A stretch of DNA of 64,000 bases from Silene latifolia (GCF_048544455.1 NC_133532.1:13580948-13644947), one strand, 5' to 3'. Counted from the stretch's first letter, positions 44,365 through 56,576 are shown. Program-made: numbers and translations. Notes: generated by a model not told the origin, from the sequence alone.

Positions 44365-47300
44365 ATCTCCCCTTCTTGAAAAGGATTTGCCCTCAAATCC
44401 TCGAGCTTATCCTCCTCAATCTCTTCATAATAAGGACTTAAATCCCCAACATTGAAAGTTCCATGGACTCCATATTCTCCGGGAAGGTTTATCTTGTATG
44501 CATTGGACCCGAACTTCTCAAGTACTTCGAATGGACCATCAGCTCTAGGCATGAGCTTATTCTTCCTTTTTTCTGGAAATCTTTCTTTCCTCAAGTGTAT
44601 CCAAACAAGATCTCCGGGTTCAAAGCTTTTGGTTCCCTTAACACCCTTGGATTTGGCCTTGTGAGCCTCATTAGCCTTCTCAATTTGCTTCTTGACTTGT
44701 TCATGGACATGGAGCATTTGTTCAACCCTTTTCTTAGCATCATAATCAATGGTATTTCTTTTGATGGGTGCCAAATCGCAGAGGCATCATAGGATTCACG
44801 CCATATACCACCTCAAATGGAGACTTGCCCGTGGTTGTGGAAGGGGCTCGGTTGAAGGCAAACTCGGCTTGAGCTAGTTTGAGGTCCCAATCTTTCAATG
44901 ATCTTGCAACCGTGCACCTAAGGATCCTCCCCAAGGTCTTGTTGGTAACTTCCGTTTGCCCATCAGTTTGGGGGTGATGGGAGGTGCTAAACAAGAGCCT
45001 TGTTTTGAGTAGCTTCCATAAGGTTCTCCAAAAATGACTCATGAACTTGGAATCCCTATCCGAGACAATGGACTTAGGAATACCATGTAGCTTGACCACT
45101 TCTTTGAAATAGAGCTCGGCCACACTAGTTGCATCTTCGGTTTTCTTGCAAGCAATGAAATGAGCCATTTTGCTAAATCTATCCACAACCACCATGATTG
45201 AATCCTTCCCTCTTTGAGTTCTTGGTAAAGCAACAATGAAATCCATGCTTATGTCTTCCCATGGCTGATTTGGAACCGGCAAAGGAGTGTAGGGGCCTGT
45301 TTGGAAATAGGATTTTGATTGTTGACAAGGAGCACACCTCTTGATCACATCTTGGACATCCCCAAGCATCTTAGGCCAATAGAATTGCTCTTGGAGTATG
45401 TCATAGGTCTTTTGAATGCCAAAGTGCCCGGCAAGACCATTGGAGTGAACTTCCCTTATCAACAAGTTTCTATAAGGTCCCCTAGGCACACACAACTTGT
45501 TCCCAAAGAATAAGAACCCATTTTGAACCAAGTATTTGCTCTTGAGCTTGATTTGGCCAGATTGAAGGAGCTCCCATTCTCCTTTAAAATCCGGATCTTC
45601 CACATATAATTCTTTCATGTACTCAAACCCAAGGACCCTTTGCTCCATGAAACTCAACATAATGAACCTCCTTGACAATGCATCAGCCACTATGTTATCT
45701 TTCCCCTCTATGTACTTGCTTGAGAAGTTGAAGGATTGTAAGAACTCCACCCATTTAGCATGCCTATGATTGAGCTTGTGTTGACCATTAATGTATTTGA
45801 GAGCCTCATGATCAGAATGTAGGACGAATGGTCATGGTTTCAAGTAGTGACTCCAATGGGTTAAGGCTCGAACAATAGCATAGAACTCCTTATCATAAGT
45901 TGAGTAATTGAGTTTGGCACCACTCAATTTCTCACTAAAGTAAGCAATTGGCTTGTGCTCTTGAACAAGGACAGCCCCAATGCCAATGCCACTAGCATCA
46001 CACTCAACTTCAAACAACTTATTGAAATTTGGCAAAGTAAGAATAGGAGACTCACAAAGCTTCTCTTTGATGATATTGAAGGATGATTGACCTTGTCTCC
46101 CCATTTGAACTCCCCTTTTTCATACATTCGGTTATAGGAGCCATAAGTGTGCTAAAATCTTTGATGAACCTCCTATAGAATGATGCCAACCCATGGAAAC
46201 TCCTTACATCCGTGATATTCTTAGGTATAGGCCATGATTTGATTGCCTTAACCTTCTCTTGATCAACCAATATGCCACGGTCAGAAATGATAAAGCCCAA
46301 GAATTGGACTTTATTTTGCATAAAAGAACACTTCTCTAGCTTGCCATACAACTTGTGTTCCCTAAGAGTTTCAAACAACACTTGCAAATGCTTGAGGTGC
46401 TCTTCCTTGGAAGGACTATAAACCAAGATATCATCAAAGTAAACAACCACAAATCTGCCCAAATAAGGTCTAAGTACCTCGGTCATGAGCCTCATGAAGG
46501 TACTTGGTGCATTAGAAAGACCAAATGGCATGACAAGCCATTCATACAACCCATGCTTTGTTTTGAATGCGGTTTTCCACTCATCTCCTTCTTTGATTCT
46601 TACTTGGTGATAGCCTTGCCTTAAATCAATCTTCGAAAACAATTGAGCTCCACTAAGCTCATCCAAGATGTCATCAAACCTAGGTATGGGAAACCTATAC
46701 TTGATGGTAATGTTGTTGATAACTCTACTATCCGTACACATCCTCCAAGACCCATCTTTCTTTGGCACTAAGAGGGCCGGGACAAAGACACGGACTAAGG
46801 GACTCTCTCACAAAGCCTTTGCTCACAAGTTCTCCAATTTGTTGTTGTAATTCTTGAGTAGCTTTAGGATCACTTCTATAGGCAGCCTTGTTTGGTAATG
46901 TAGCTCCCGGAATGAAATCAATTTGATGCTCAATGCCCCTAAGAGGAGGCAAGCCACTTGGGAGCTCATTTGGGAACACATCTTCATAGGATTGGAGGAG
47001 TTCTTGGACCTCCTTAGGAAGTGAAACATTCTGCCCAAAAACCACATCTTTTGCAATAAGAGCATAGACATCTTCATCACCCTTTAACTCTTGGAGCATC
47101 TCGGCCTCATTGATCAATAATACCTCTTTTGAAGGCTCAAGCATGGATGGTGGTGTAGTATGCTTAAGGACGGGTGGAAGTGGTGTTAGAATGACCTTTC
47201 TTGAGCCAAACTTGAAGGTGTAAGTGTTGTCTCTCCCATGGTGTACCGAATCCCTATCAAACTCCCAAGGTCTCCCAAGAAGAAGATGACAAGCATCCAT

Positions 47301-47711
47301 AGGTAGAACATCACAAAGGGCCTCATCCGAATAGTTCTTGCCAATGGAGAAGGTTACAAGGCATTGCTTATCCACTCTAACTTCTGCCCCCTTGTTAAGC
47401 CACCTTAATTTATAAGGACTAGGATGGTCTTGTGTGGGTAAAGATAGCTTTTCAATGAGAGTACTAGAGGCTACATTGGTACAACTCCCTCCATCAATGA
47501 TAAGATTGCAAACTCTTCCCTTAATGGTGCACCTAGACCTAAAGATTTGTTGTCTTTGGTCCATTTCCAAGGGTTGGGGTTGGGTATGCATCACTCCCCA
47601 AGTAACCAAGCTAAGACCCGCATCCGGCATAACCACATCATCCTCTTCATGGTCCGTTCCCTCCATTTTCTCATCACACACAAGAATCTCATCATCTCCC
47701 CAATGAACCAC
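44280..47711 (-). pseudogene. pol (protease, RT, RNase H, integrase) of gypsy element 2
   Basis: The minus strand shows protease CNLIIDGGSCTNVASS; reverse transcriptase [17 protein letters not shown] with catalytic [12 protein letters not shown]; RNase [19 protein letters not shown]; and integrase ISMDFIVALPRTQRGKDSIM, VSDRDSKFMSHFW and HPQTDGQTEV. Frames shift near 46790 (SLSPC to [11 protein letters not shown]), near 46090 and near 44770, and a TGA lies at about 45832 (HYLKP-stop-PFVLH). The C-terminal frame has FEPGDLVWIHLRKERFP and GEYGVHGTFNVGDLSPYYEE, then LRANPFQEGEIETN, and ends at 44280 inside the LTR. No clear chromodomain was seen. Such LxxNPFQEGE tails are common in plant gypsy Pol proteins. 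Confidence 0.88.
44365..44378 (-). other. polypurine tract of gypsy element 2
   Basis: Minus-strand CAAGAAGGGGAGAT immediately precedes the 3' LTR start TGAAACAAATC. Confidence 0.8.
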
Positions 47712-48708
47712 TTCAAAGCTACTAAGGGCTCTCTTGGTTGGGCATTCTTTGGCAAAGTGACCCTAACCTTGGCATTGGTAACATTTTTTGAGAGGCATGG
47801 TCTTTTTTTGTGAGGTTTCGGCTGCTTTTTCCTTGTCAAGTATGGTGGTTTTGTTTTGAGAGGGTGGTTCATTAATTTTGAAACTGGTTGGGGGTCTAAA
47901 GGTGGCTGTTTTGGTGGTTGGTTTGGTGGTTGTAGCCTTCCCTTTACCCATTTTCTCAACCCTTAAAGCCAAATTAACGGCTTCATCAAAGGACCATACT
48001 TGTTGCATTCTAACCCTATGAGCAATCTTAGTATCTAACCCTTCCACAAATCTAGCAATTTTTACATTCGGGCTTCTCATTGAGTTCACATTGCAAAGTA
48101 AGTTGTTCAAAGTCTCTAAGATATGACTCAAGTGGTTGTTGGTCTTGTTTAAGTTGTGTGAGCTTAATGAAAATGTCTTGAGTGTACTCTTTAGGTATAA
48201 ACTTCTCATTAAGCTTCTTTTTCAGTTTTAACCAAGACTTAATAGGTTCCTTACCATCCCTTCTTCTCTGATTTTTTAAGTTCTCATACCAAAGGGAGGC
48301 ATAGCCTTTGAGTTTCAAGATTGCAACTTTAAAAGCTTTACCATCAGAATAACCTTTAAACTCAAAGACTCTTTCAATGATCCTAAACCAATCTAACAAA
48401 TCCTCGGGGTTTAAACTACCATGAAAATCAGGAATTTCTACCTTTAAGTCTTTGTTGGGCTCTCCATGAAAGGCCTCGGCCATGGACTCCTCCGAATCAG
48501 AAAACTCCTCTTCCTCATGGCCACCATGAGCTCGTCCTCTCCCCATGTAGCCACGGCCTCTACCCCTGCCTCTAGGTGGTCGTCCTCCTCTTGGTGGTGG
48601 TGTTGGAATATTAGCCATGATAACATTGAGAGATTCTAGCAACAAATCACATTTTTCAGAAAGTTGAGTAACTTGTGTTTCAATTCCAGCAATCCTTTCT
48701 TCACTCAT
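47712..48708 (-). pseudogene. gag of gypsy element 2
   Basis: The minus-strand frame from ATG 48708 (MSEERIAGIETQVTQLSEKC) has a basic RGGRPPRGRGRGRGYMGRGR stretch and an acidic patch, then the gag core VEIPDFHGSLNPEDLLDWFR and GYASLWYENLKNQRR. A frameshift between about 48060 and 48200 moves the remainder (GLDTKIAHRVRMQQVWSFDEA) to another frame. The zinc knuckle CYQCQG-stop-GHFAKEC is interrupted by TAG at 47763-47765. Gag would form the particle and bind RNA; here it cannot be made whole. Confidence 0.85.
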
Positions 48709-48780
48709 GGTTGTTTTTTGTGTTTTTAATGTGGTTAGGGTATAATGAACTCACAAAGAAAGGATTTTTGTTGTTAACCA

Positions 48781-48795
48781 AAGCTCTGATAACCA
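48781..48795 (-). other. primer-binding site of gypsy element 2
   Basis: Minus-strand TGGTTATCAGAGCTT, three bases after the 5' LTR, resembles the tRNA-Met primer site TGGTATCAGAGC with one inserted T. Confidence 0.8.
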
Positions 48796-48798
48796 ATT

Positions 48799-49628
48799 TG
48801 GAATAAAACTCTAAGGACTCGAAAATGGACAGAAAACAAAGCTTAAAACCGTGACTCAAATGCTAAAGATCGAGTGAATTGGATATGAAATAAACCAAGC
48901 ACAAAGCCAAGGTTTAAGACTAAGAGCTTGTTCAAGCACCTAGCAAAGAACTCACTCAACCCCTAGCACTAAGCATAGGAGGGTCTTCTAGCACAAAGCA
49001 AAGAATTTAAGAGGAAAAACTAGGTTTTCACTTGTATTAATGTTCATTCAAATCTGAAGTTCTCAAGTGCTTAGCTTGGTTTATATAGACCAAGGCTTAC
49101 AATCTTGACCCTTGATTACTAAGTACATCTAAAGGTCACAAAAATATCAGCTAACAACCAAGAAAAACGGCAGCCAAGGCTATGACAAAGCTGAAATGAA
49201 AAGGACATAAAGCAAAGAAAGTAAACTAATAGTCCAATCTTCCTTGTTTGTAGCTCAACTTCTTATTTATGATTATATGGACTGAAATGGGGCTTGAGGA
49301 AACCGTGTAAGAGTCCTTGCTGCAGCCAAAAAGTCCCTTGAGCTTTGTTGGAACAAAAGAGGAAGGTTGATAGCGACATAATGCACAAAAAACTAAGCAT
49401 GCTCCAGCCATGGTCCTGATTGCGCACGGTTTTTAAAGCTTGGCAAACTCTATGATAGGAACGGTTTTGGGATACAAGTTCCTACACAAAAACGTCCCAA
49501 ACTCACCAAAGATTAATCCCATGCTGGAAAAAGACACGACTTCTTAGACGGAATTCATGTTAGACCTCAATCTAGTGCAAGGTCCAAAACCGGGTGAAAT
49601 GTGGCCTTTCTCGGTTTGATTTGTTTCA
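48799..49628 (-). repeat. 5' LTR of gypsy element 2
   Basis: 830 bp, nearly identical to 43538-44364. Visible differences include an AAAAACGGCAG insertion-like change near 49165 and single-base changes, so insertion is fairly recent. Confidence 0.93.
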
Positions 49629-49697
49629 TTAAATGTGTTAACAGACTACGACACATCCATAAATCTGATAATTCCACACCTTCTCTATATCTGAATG

Positions 49698-50961
49698 TGT
49701 AATACCACGGTTTTCTAAGTCTGTTACTCGACCGAATATGGTTTACTCGGCCGAGTAAGTGTGTCGTGTGTTTCTGGACAGTTTACTGCCCAGGAATACT
49801 CGGCCGAGATACTCGACCGAGTATCCGGTCTGATGGGTATTAATTTCGCGGTTTGATTTAGAAAGAATTAGAGTTATTTAAGACACGATTTACAGGTTCT
49901 AATCATTTTAACAAAACCTAAGCAAACAACGTAACTCTAATCCTCTCCAAATCTCTCTCTCTCTTAAGTGCGCGGATCATTCGTGAGTCTAGTTCATCTT
50001 TCGTTGCATCGATTGTGTCGGTAAGCCTTTGATTTTATATGTTCTATTGATTTGTCTTTCAGGGTTTTTGCCCTAGTTATGATTTGGGGAAAAGGGGGTT
50101 TTTGGCATGTTGTAATTGGTATTATGTGGTTGTTATTAGCTGAAGACTTCGTAGAGGAGCCATTCTAGCTTGCTTGTGTATCTCATTGCAGTTTGTGCTA
50201 AGGTAGGGTTTCCCCTACTCGGTTTACTGTTAATTGATTTAAGATTATATTGTGATTGTTGTACGATTGATATTGTGATTATCTGCTGTTGTTGGATTGG
50301 AGTTGGGTGTTGGAGTTGTGATGGTTGATGGTGATGTTCACGAGGTGCGTCCTTGGCTGAGTGGAGTCACTTGCGGGAGTGGCTTTACGCCCTAGTTTCG
50401 CCCTCTGTGGAACCCGCCACATGAGGGGATGTGCACATTAATGGACAGGGTTATAGCTCGTTGATGAGCGGGACTTAGGTGGGTACGGCTACGGTCCCCC
50501 ACTGGCAGGGCTACACACTTTAGTGTGTAGTCAGTTACATGTTGTGATTGAGAGTGGAGGCGGATGATGATCAGTTGTTTATCTTATCGTACTTGTCTTA
50601 TGTTAATTATGCAGTAAATTGACCCCGTTATTGTTTTTTAAATCTGTGGTGATCCATTCGGGGATGGTGAGTAGATTGTGACGGGTGATGATGGTCATTA
50701 GCTTTGGGACGATATGGGGAGTCACCACTCGAGTTTAGCTTCCGATGTTATGAGATTTACCTTTCAGTTGTAGTTGTTGAACATTAGGTACTTTTACTTT
50801 GGTTTTGGTATTGGATCATGTAATCATTAACTAATTATACTTTAATAAATGTTTTTTTGGATTGGTAACTTTGATATACTAACCTCGGGCAACCGAGATG
50901 GTGACGGTATCTCATGCTAGGGTGGTCCTGGTAAGGCACCTTGGTATGTGGGGGTGTCACA
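49698..50961 (+). repeat. 5' LTR of gypsy element 3
   Basis: About 1264 bp, bounded on the right by the primer site. Near its start it already holds ACTCGACCGA and CTCGGCCGAG motifs (49725-49830). The left edge could be 49696 or 49698. Confidence 0.75.
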
Positions 50962-50964
50962 AAG

Positions 50965-50976
50965 TGGTATCAGAGC
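50965..50976 (+). other. primer-binding site of gypsy element 3
   Basis: TGGTATCAGAGC, a perfect match to the tRNA-iMet primer site, three bases after the LTR end. Confidence 0.9.
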
Positions 50977-51410
50977 GACAATTCTGAAACCTAAAACTAA
51001 TGAACCCAATGAACATAAGGAGTCTAAATAAAATGAACCCGGGAAGAGTTATTTGGAGCTACCGCAAAGACTTGGGAGACGTCCCAAAGTCGCATTAAGG
51101 CCCTTTCTATCTCGAGCCGGTCACATGGGGAAGTCTTGGGAACTATTGTATGTTCGAGTCATGTATGTGTAGCACTTGTAACTTGAATCTTGTGAAGTTG
51201 TTGGATGAAATGATGGAAGAACTTGAATAAGGTGGTATATGAAAAGTGAATTACGAATTTGTATATGATAGATCTTGAGCATGAAGTATGTTGAGCATGT
51301 TATATGTTTAATACATGGCTTTTAAAAGGGTAGTGGTGTATATGTGTATATTCTTATAGAAAAGGATGTTTACGTATGTTTACGATAGTTTATAGCTCGT
51401 TTTTGGCATG

Positions 51411-51692
51411 ACTCGGCCGAGCAGGGCAGGTATTCGACCGATCAAGTAGGAGGTACTCAGCCGAGTAACCAGGCACTCGACCGAGTGTTGTTTGGGATAT
51501 AAGTAGCAGTAGCTACTGGTTGTGATCACTCGACCGAGTAGTATGGCATACTCGACCGAGTGAGGCATACTCGACCGAGTATGTTTTCTGTGTTTTTGAC
51601 TATGGCTACTGGAGTGGAACATTCGACCGAGTAATAGTAGAACTCGACCGAGTAGTCCATACTCGACCGAGTATCTCACCATACTCGGCCGA
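51411..51692 (+). repeat. cluster of ACTCGRCCGAGT palindromes in the gypsy 3 leader
   Basis: About ten copies of ACTCGACCGAGT, ACTCGGCCGAGT or close variants occur within 280 bp at irregular spacing. Each is self-complementary or nearly so. More lie in the LTR. Confidence 0.85.
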
Positions 51693-51771
51693 TTACTTCT
51701 TTGGCGGAGGGTCATGTTTATTTTGAGCCGTAGACTATGTGCTTACGTTTCCTTGCTTCTATCAGCTCAAA

Positions 51772-52059
51772 ATGCCGCCAAAGAGGTCAGCAGCGTATAT
51801 CCAAGCATCTGAGATGACCACAGATGAGGTAGCCCGTATGATTGAGCAGCATGATGTACTCCTTGAGGCTCTTAAGAATGTGGGTAAGGGGGCTGAGAAA
51901 CCGGTGGACGCAACCCACCTGAGCACTATCATTGCCCGCTTTAACCCATCGACTTATGAGGGCACCGGAGAACCTAAGCTGCTTGATAACTGGCACCGAG
52001 AGATGAAGAGTCTTCTTGAGGTTGTGAAGTGTCCGGCGGAGTACTATTGCAAATTATAG
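51772..52059 (+). pseudogene. gag N-terminus of gypsy element 3
   Basis: ATG 51772 begins MPPKRSAAYIQASEMTTDEV and reads through FNPSTYEGTGEPKLLDNWHR, the start of the gypsy Gag core, to VVKCPAEYYCKL and a stop at 52057-52059. The expected continuation of the core is replaced by LINE sequence, so only about 95 residues remain. Confidence 0.8.
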
Positions 52060-53817
52060 TATGCAATCGGCTAAAATTCCGAGATCAATATGCGACTCTA
52101 TAGATAGAAAATCCCGTCCTTTTTTGTGGGGAGGAGACGAGATTAAAAAGTCTATACATATTATCTCGTGGGAAAATGTGCAAAAACAGAAGTCCATTGG
52201 TGGTCTGGGGCTTTTGTCCGCTATACAAGCTAACGCAGCTTTCCTTACAAAACTTGGATGGCATATATTAACAGAACCCGGGAGTCTTTGGTCTCGTGTC
52301 ATCCGGGCTAAGTACTGTAGCAATCGATGTGATATAGATATTTTTCAACCAAAAAATAATATGTCTAATGTATGGGTCGGTATAACTTCGTAGTCAAAAA
52401 CGATCGTCAGAGGGGCAGCCACTGCCGTAGGGAATGATCGGAGAACACTGTTTTGGGACGATGCTTGGGTGGATGGAGATTGCCTAAGTGACCATGCTAT
52501 AGCTCCTATTCCGACGGACATTCTTGGGGCAACAGTTAGCGACATGTGGAGCGAGGTCTCGGGTTGAAAATGGGACTTGTTCTCGAACTTTTTGCCCCAG
52601 CAAATACTTCAAAAAATCGCGTCCATCTCTTTATTTAACGACCCGGATTCATACGACACTCTATATTGGAAAGGTACGTCATCCCGCAAATTCACCCTTA
52701 AATCTGTTTTAGGGCTCCTTCGAAACCCGGTTCCCGCTACTGACACAGAGTCCATAAACTGGCGAATTATCTGGCGCCTACCCGTCCAGCAGAGAGTACG
52801 TATGTTTCTTTGGCTCGCCGGTCATGATCGTCTCATGGTTAATGTTAATAGGGTTATAAGGAATATGGGTGATGACCCTCTGTGTCCAAGGTGTAATGAA
52901 GCGGAGGAAACAACAGAGCATTTGCTTCGCTCTTACCCTATTTCGAGGCAAATTTGGGATGCTATAGGTATCGATTCTACTTGTTCCTCGTTTTATAATC
53001 CGCCCTTTTCGAATTGGTTATCCATGAATGCAAGTAACGAGGTCGTCATTACTTCCGAGCAAGATTGGCCGATATACTTTGCTAGTACCTGTTGGTGGAT
53101 TTGGAAGTGGAGAAATAATGTCGTGTTCGGAAGAGACAACGAAAATCCGACTAATCCACGATTATTCCTTTATCAACAATTTGAGACGACAAAGAAAGCT
53201 TTCGATAGGTTTAATATACTCACTCCGCAATCTAGAACCACTCACGTGGAAGTTTTTGTTCGATGGAATCCCCCACCCCGTGGGTGGACCTTACTCAACA
53301 CGGACGGGGCTTCTAAAGGAAATCCCGGGTTGGCCGGTGGTGGTGGAATCTTCAGGGATGAAACAGGTAATTTTATCACAGCCTATTACTTTTCGTGTGG
53401 TATTTGTACTTCAATGAAAGTGGAATTATTAGCTCTTCTAACCGGCTTAGAACGAGGTAAAGCTATCGGGTTAACAAGGCTCCTTGTTAATATGGATAAC
53501 AATCCTTGTGTTAAGCTTATCTTGGAAGAGCAACTAGTTAGCAATAGCCGCAAGTTCATCGTCAAACGCTGCAAAGATTTGATATAAGAAACGAGGTGGA
53601 CAGTCAAGCTGGAATATACTTATCGAGAGGCTAATAGAGCCGCTGATTTCTTAGCAAATTATGGGGTCACCTCGAGCTCCTTCCCTACGCATTTAGATGC
53701 TCCCTTTACTGAGTTATGTCCGATCCTTCGGGAGGATGTTTTTGGTGTCGCTTTTCCTCGCGTAATAGTTAGTAATTAATTTTCGGGGTTGTGCCCCTCA
53801 TTTGTACCAAAAAAAAA
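52050..53817 (+). mobile_element. 5'-truncated LINE with poly(A)
   Basis: It starts abruptly in the C-terminal third of a LINE ORF2 and ends with a short 3' UTR and an A9 run (53809-53817). 5' truncation and a poly(A) end are the marks of target-primed LINE insertion. A target duplication could not be recognised; a MULE has since inserted 12 bp downstream. Confidence 0.85.
52061..53779 (+). pseudogene. LINE ORF2 C-terminus: zf-RVT and RNase H
   Basis: The first part has SRPFLWGGDEIKKSIHIISW and GLGLLSAIQANAAFLTKLGW, typical after the reverse transcriptase of plant LINEs, and stops at 52391. A later frame (from about 52577) has the zinc-binding reverse-transcriptase domain: NWRIIWRLPVQQRVRMFLWL and CPRCNEAEETTEHLL. 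An RNase H domain follows, with NTDGASKGNPG, KVELLALLTGL and VNMDNN, and after an in-frame TAA at 53585-53587 the end YREANRAADFLANYG to a stop at 53777-53779. In plant L1 elements this RNase H would remove template RNA. Two stops and at least one frameshift make it inactive. Confidence 0.85.
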
Positions 53818-53829
53818 GTCTTATTTTAT

Positions 53830-56209
53830 GAGAAAATTGTTAATTACAGCCTCTTAAAGACCACTTTTTGAAAATTACAGCCTTACATAATTTTTTTTGA
53901 AAATTACAGCCATAATATCACTTCTGATCAGAAATTACATCCAAAACATTAACTCCGACGGAAAATTGACGCAAATTTGAATTTTTGTGACTTAAGTTCA
54001 TTTTTAAAGACCAAAATACCCTTATCTTCAACCTTTATAATCCCCTATGTTCATCCCCTTCATGAGATTTCACAACTTCACCCATTTCTTCAACAATACC
54101 ACCTAATCTAATTCACCCATTTTATTTAAATTCTACCCTAATCAATTTAATTGAATTCTAATTCTATTATTTTCATTTTCTGGGTAGTGTTTGGACACTT
54201 CAATTTTATTTGATAAACATAATTTTAAATGTAAAATCCGAAATGAGGAGTTCAAAATCCAAATCTTCTGTTTGGAACGACCAAAACTTTCAAATCCTCA
54301 ACTCTTAATTAGACTATCGATTCTCATTTACTATTGTAAGTTTGAAAACAACAATAATCTAATAATTTCTGGAAAAAAAAATGATTTTTGCAACAATTTG
54401 CTAAAAATACCCAAAACAAGTAATCGAGGAGAGAGATTAGAAAAAGTTATTAAAGATAGGAGTGTTGGAATAAGTGTCCTCCGACAATAATGCGATCACA
54501 ACTGTCGATCATGATGATCACATGTTTAAATCTCATATTTAAGAATACACGTGGGAAGTAATATTTTACTGTCAACTGGTCCACACATATCGGTAATGAT
54601 TGACTGACTAGAGTTTGACATTACTGTCGTGCGACGGTGGTGATCAGTTGATCCCCTTAGGTCATACCTAAAGGGTGACACTCTTAATTGATTATTTAAT
54701 TGATCGTATGTCGATACGGGTTAATTAAATTGCTTAAAATTGACGGACGATTTTGTGAGTATAATTGACGTGTCTTATTGTAATTCGATTAAATAAGATA
54801 CGGTCTAAGTAATCAAATTGTTTTATTACTGAGATTAAATTATTGTTTACGAAACAATTGAAATTGAATGAATAATTTATTATAAATACAAGACGTTGTG
54901 ATTTATAATTCAATAAACCGTTTTGGTACAAGTAATTACGAATTACTAGTCGATTTTGTATATGACATATTTTTATTAGTATGTTGATTTTAATGTGTTA
55001 AAAATACACAAATGTGAGACATAAACATGTAACATGTTACATGTGACATTGTGACAAAATTGACAAATTGACAAAGATAACCCATTTTATCTTACATTGT
55101 ACCGAAATTATAGGAGTGTTTAGGGTTTTGTTGTGTTTTAAATTTAAATAAGAAAAGCACATATGATTACACTACTTCTAGCCATGCATGCCTAATTGCT
55201 TTTGTAAAGAGCATCTTGGCCATGCATTGGCTCCTTTTCTTCCCCCCATTCGGTTTCCACCTAGAAGAAGCAAGAGTTTTTTCTTCTATAATTATTCTAT
55301 TTTTACACTACATAATTTCTAGTGTAATATATTCATTCTACTCTCTAACATTACTAGAACTTAGAGATAGAAAATACTCCACTTCTTCCCTTCTCTTGGC
55401 CGAATAAACAAGAGAGCAAAATAATATTTTGGGTCAATTTTTTTTTTTTTAAGCAAGATTAATAATATTACTAGTTCATAGTATTATTAATTATTAAGAG
55501 TTACACCTTGGGTATTCACTTTTGGGAGGGATTCTAATTTGGATCCTTTGTTCATCCATTTTAAGGAAGCTCAAGAACTAACAAATAGGAGAATTTGTTG
55601 ATGCCCAAAACCGAAATCCATAAGCTTGTATGATGATTTCTTCTCTACTCTTGTTCAAGTTTGCATGCATAAGATCTAGATTTAATTTTATGACTAAATT
55701 AAATGTCACATATATGAATATGTTAAGTAATGGAATAAGTGAATCCTAACAAGGAGATGATGAAGTTGTCCTTGATGAAGAATTTCAGAATTTGCTTAGA
55801 TTTAAATCAAATCCAAATTCAAATCCTCTCATCTCCCAAACACTAGATTTGACCCAAATATGTATTTGCAAATGAAACGTCTATTCCCAAACATACCATA
55901 GATTAATGGGTGTTCTTCATCATCAATTTTCCCCAAAAAAATAATTAGAGTTCTTCATGTTTGGTAATAATGGTGAGGAAGATGAGAGGGTTTGAGGTTA
56001 AATGAGAGATAAAGTGAAAAGACTTGGGTAAGTAGGCAAATAAATATGCAAGGGTATATCGGTCACTTTTTGACAAAATTCACCGGAAACGTCATCGTGG
56101 TGCAATTTTCAAAGAAGAGTGATATTATGGCTGTAATTTTCAAAAAAAATTATATAAGGCTGTAATTTTCAAAAAGTGGTTTTATAAGGCTGTAATCAAC
56201 AATTTTCTC
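53830..56209. mobile_element. MULE with ~100-bp TIRs, 9-bp TSD, non-autonomous
   Basis: The left end GAGAAAATTGTTAATTACAG and the right end read inward GAGAAAATTGTTGATTACAG start long inverted repeats that share several TTTTTGAAAATTACAGCC units. TTATTTTAT flanks both sides (53821-53829 and 56210-56218), a perfect 9-bp duplication. Without the solo LTR inside it the element is about 1.1 kb and has no transposase. Confidence 0.9.
54463..55751 (+). mobile_element. solo LTR, 1.29 kb, AGGAG TSD
   Basis: It starts TGTTGGAATAAGTG and ends AATCCTAACA, giving TGTT...AACA ends, and is flanked by AGGAG (54458-54462 and 55752-55756). No internal region, primer site or second LTR is present, so it is a product of LTR-LTR recombination. 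The style is Copia-like but this is not certain. Confidence 0.88.
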
Positions 56210-56218
56210 TTATTTTAT

Positions 56219-56574
56219 TGAATTTTTGGAACAAATTATTTACTAAAATACAAATGTACATATAAGGTGAACTTTATACAAAAAAAAACCATTAGAAAAC
56301 TCTCATGGCAAATCAAAATAAATGAGTTACGTAAAAGTCAATCAGTTTAGTTCTTAGTTGTTTGGATACTATCCAAGTTCGAATATTATTAAACTTGGTG
56401 CAGTTTCACTTCAATTCGGATTGAGCACTCGGATTTTGGGTATTATTTAGGTTACTCATGTCACGTGTTTGAATGAAATTATAGATGGAGACCCTTAACT
56501 AGAAGTTTGAGAAGTTCAGATCCGTAACCGAAAAAAAAAATTAGACTCTTGTCTTAGATCTTAGTTCAATCTAG
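56219..56574. other. AT-rich intergenic DNA
   Basis: No gene or element end recognised. Confidence 0.55.
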
Positions 56575-56576
56575 TA

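Larger units (their letters stand above)
43538..49628 (-). mobile_element. complete Ty3/gypsy element 2, 6.1 kb, TTAAA TSD
   Basis: Direct LTRs (43538-44364 and 48799-49628) differ at only about ten sites plus a few small indels. The element is flanked by TTAAA on both sides (43533-43537 and 49629-49633). On the minus strand the order is LTR, primer site TGGTTATCAGAGCTT, gag, protease, reverse transcriptase, RNase H, integrase, polypurine tract, LTR. The coding region has several frameshifts and stops, so this copy is dead despite being structurally complete. The pol frame runs about 85 bp into the 3' LTR, a trait known from the CRM clade; clade assignment is tentative. Confidence 0.95.
49698..52057 (+). 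mobile_element. 5' part of gypsy element 3, broken by a LINE
   Basis: It comprises an LTR starting TGTAATACCACGG and ending GGGTGTCACA, a primer site, a ~800-bp leader with repeated palindromes and the N-terminus of gag. The sequence changes abruptly to LINE at about 52050. The rest of the element was not found in the window. Confidence 0.8.
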
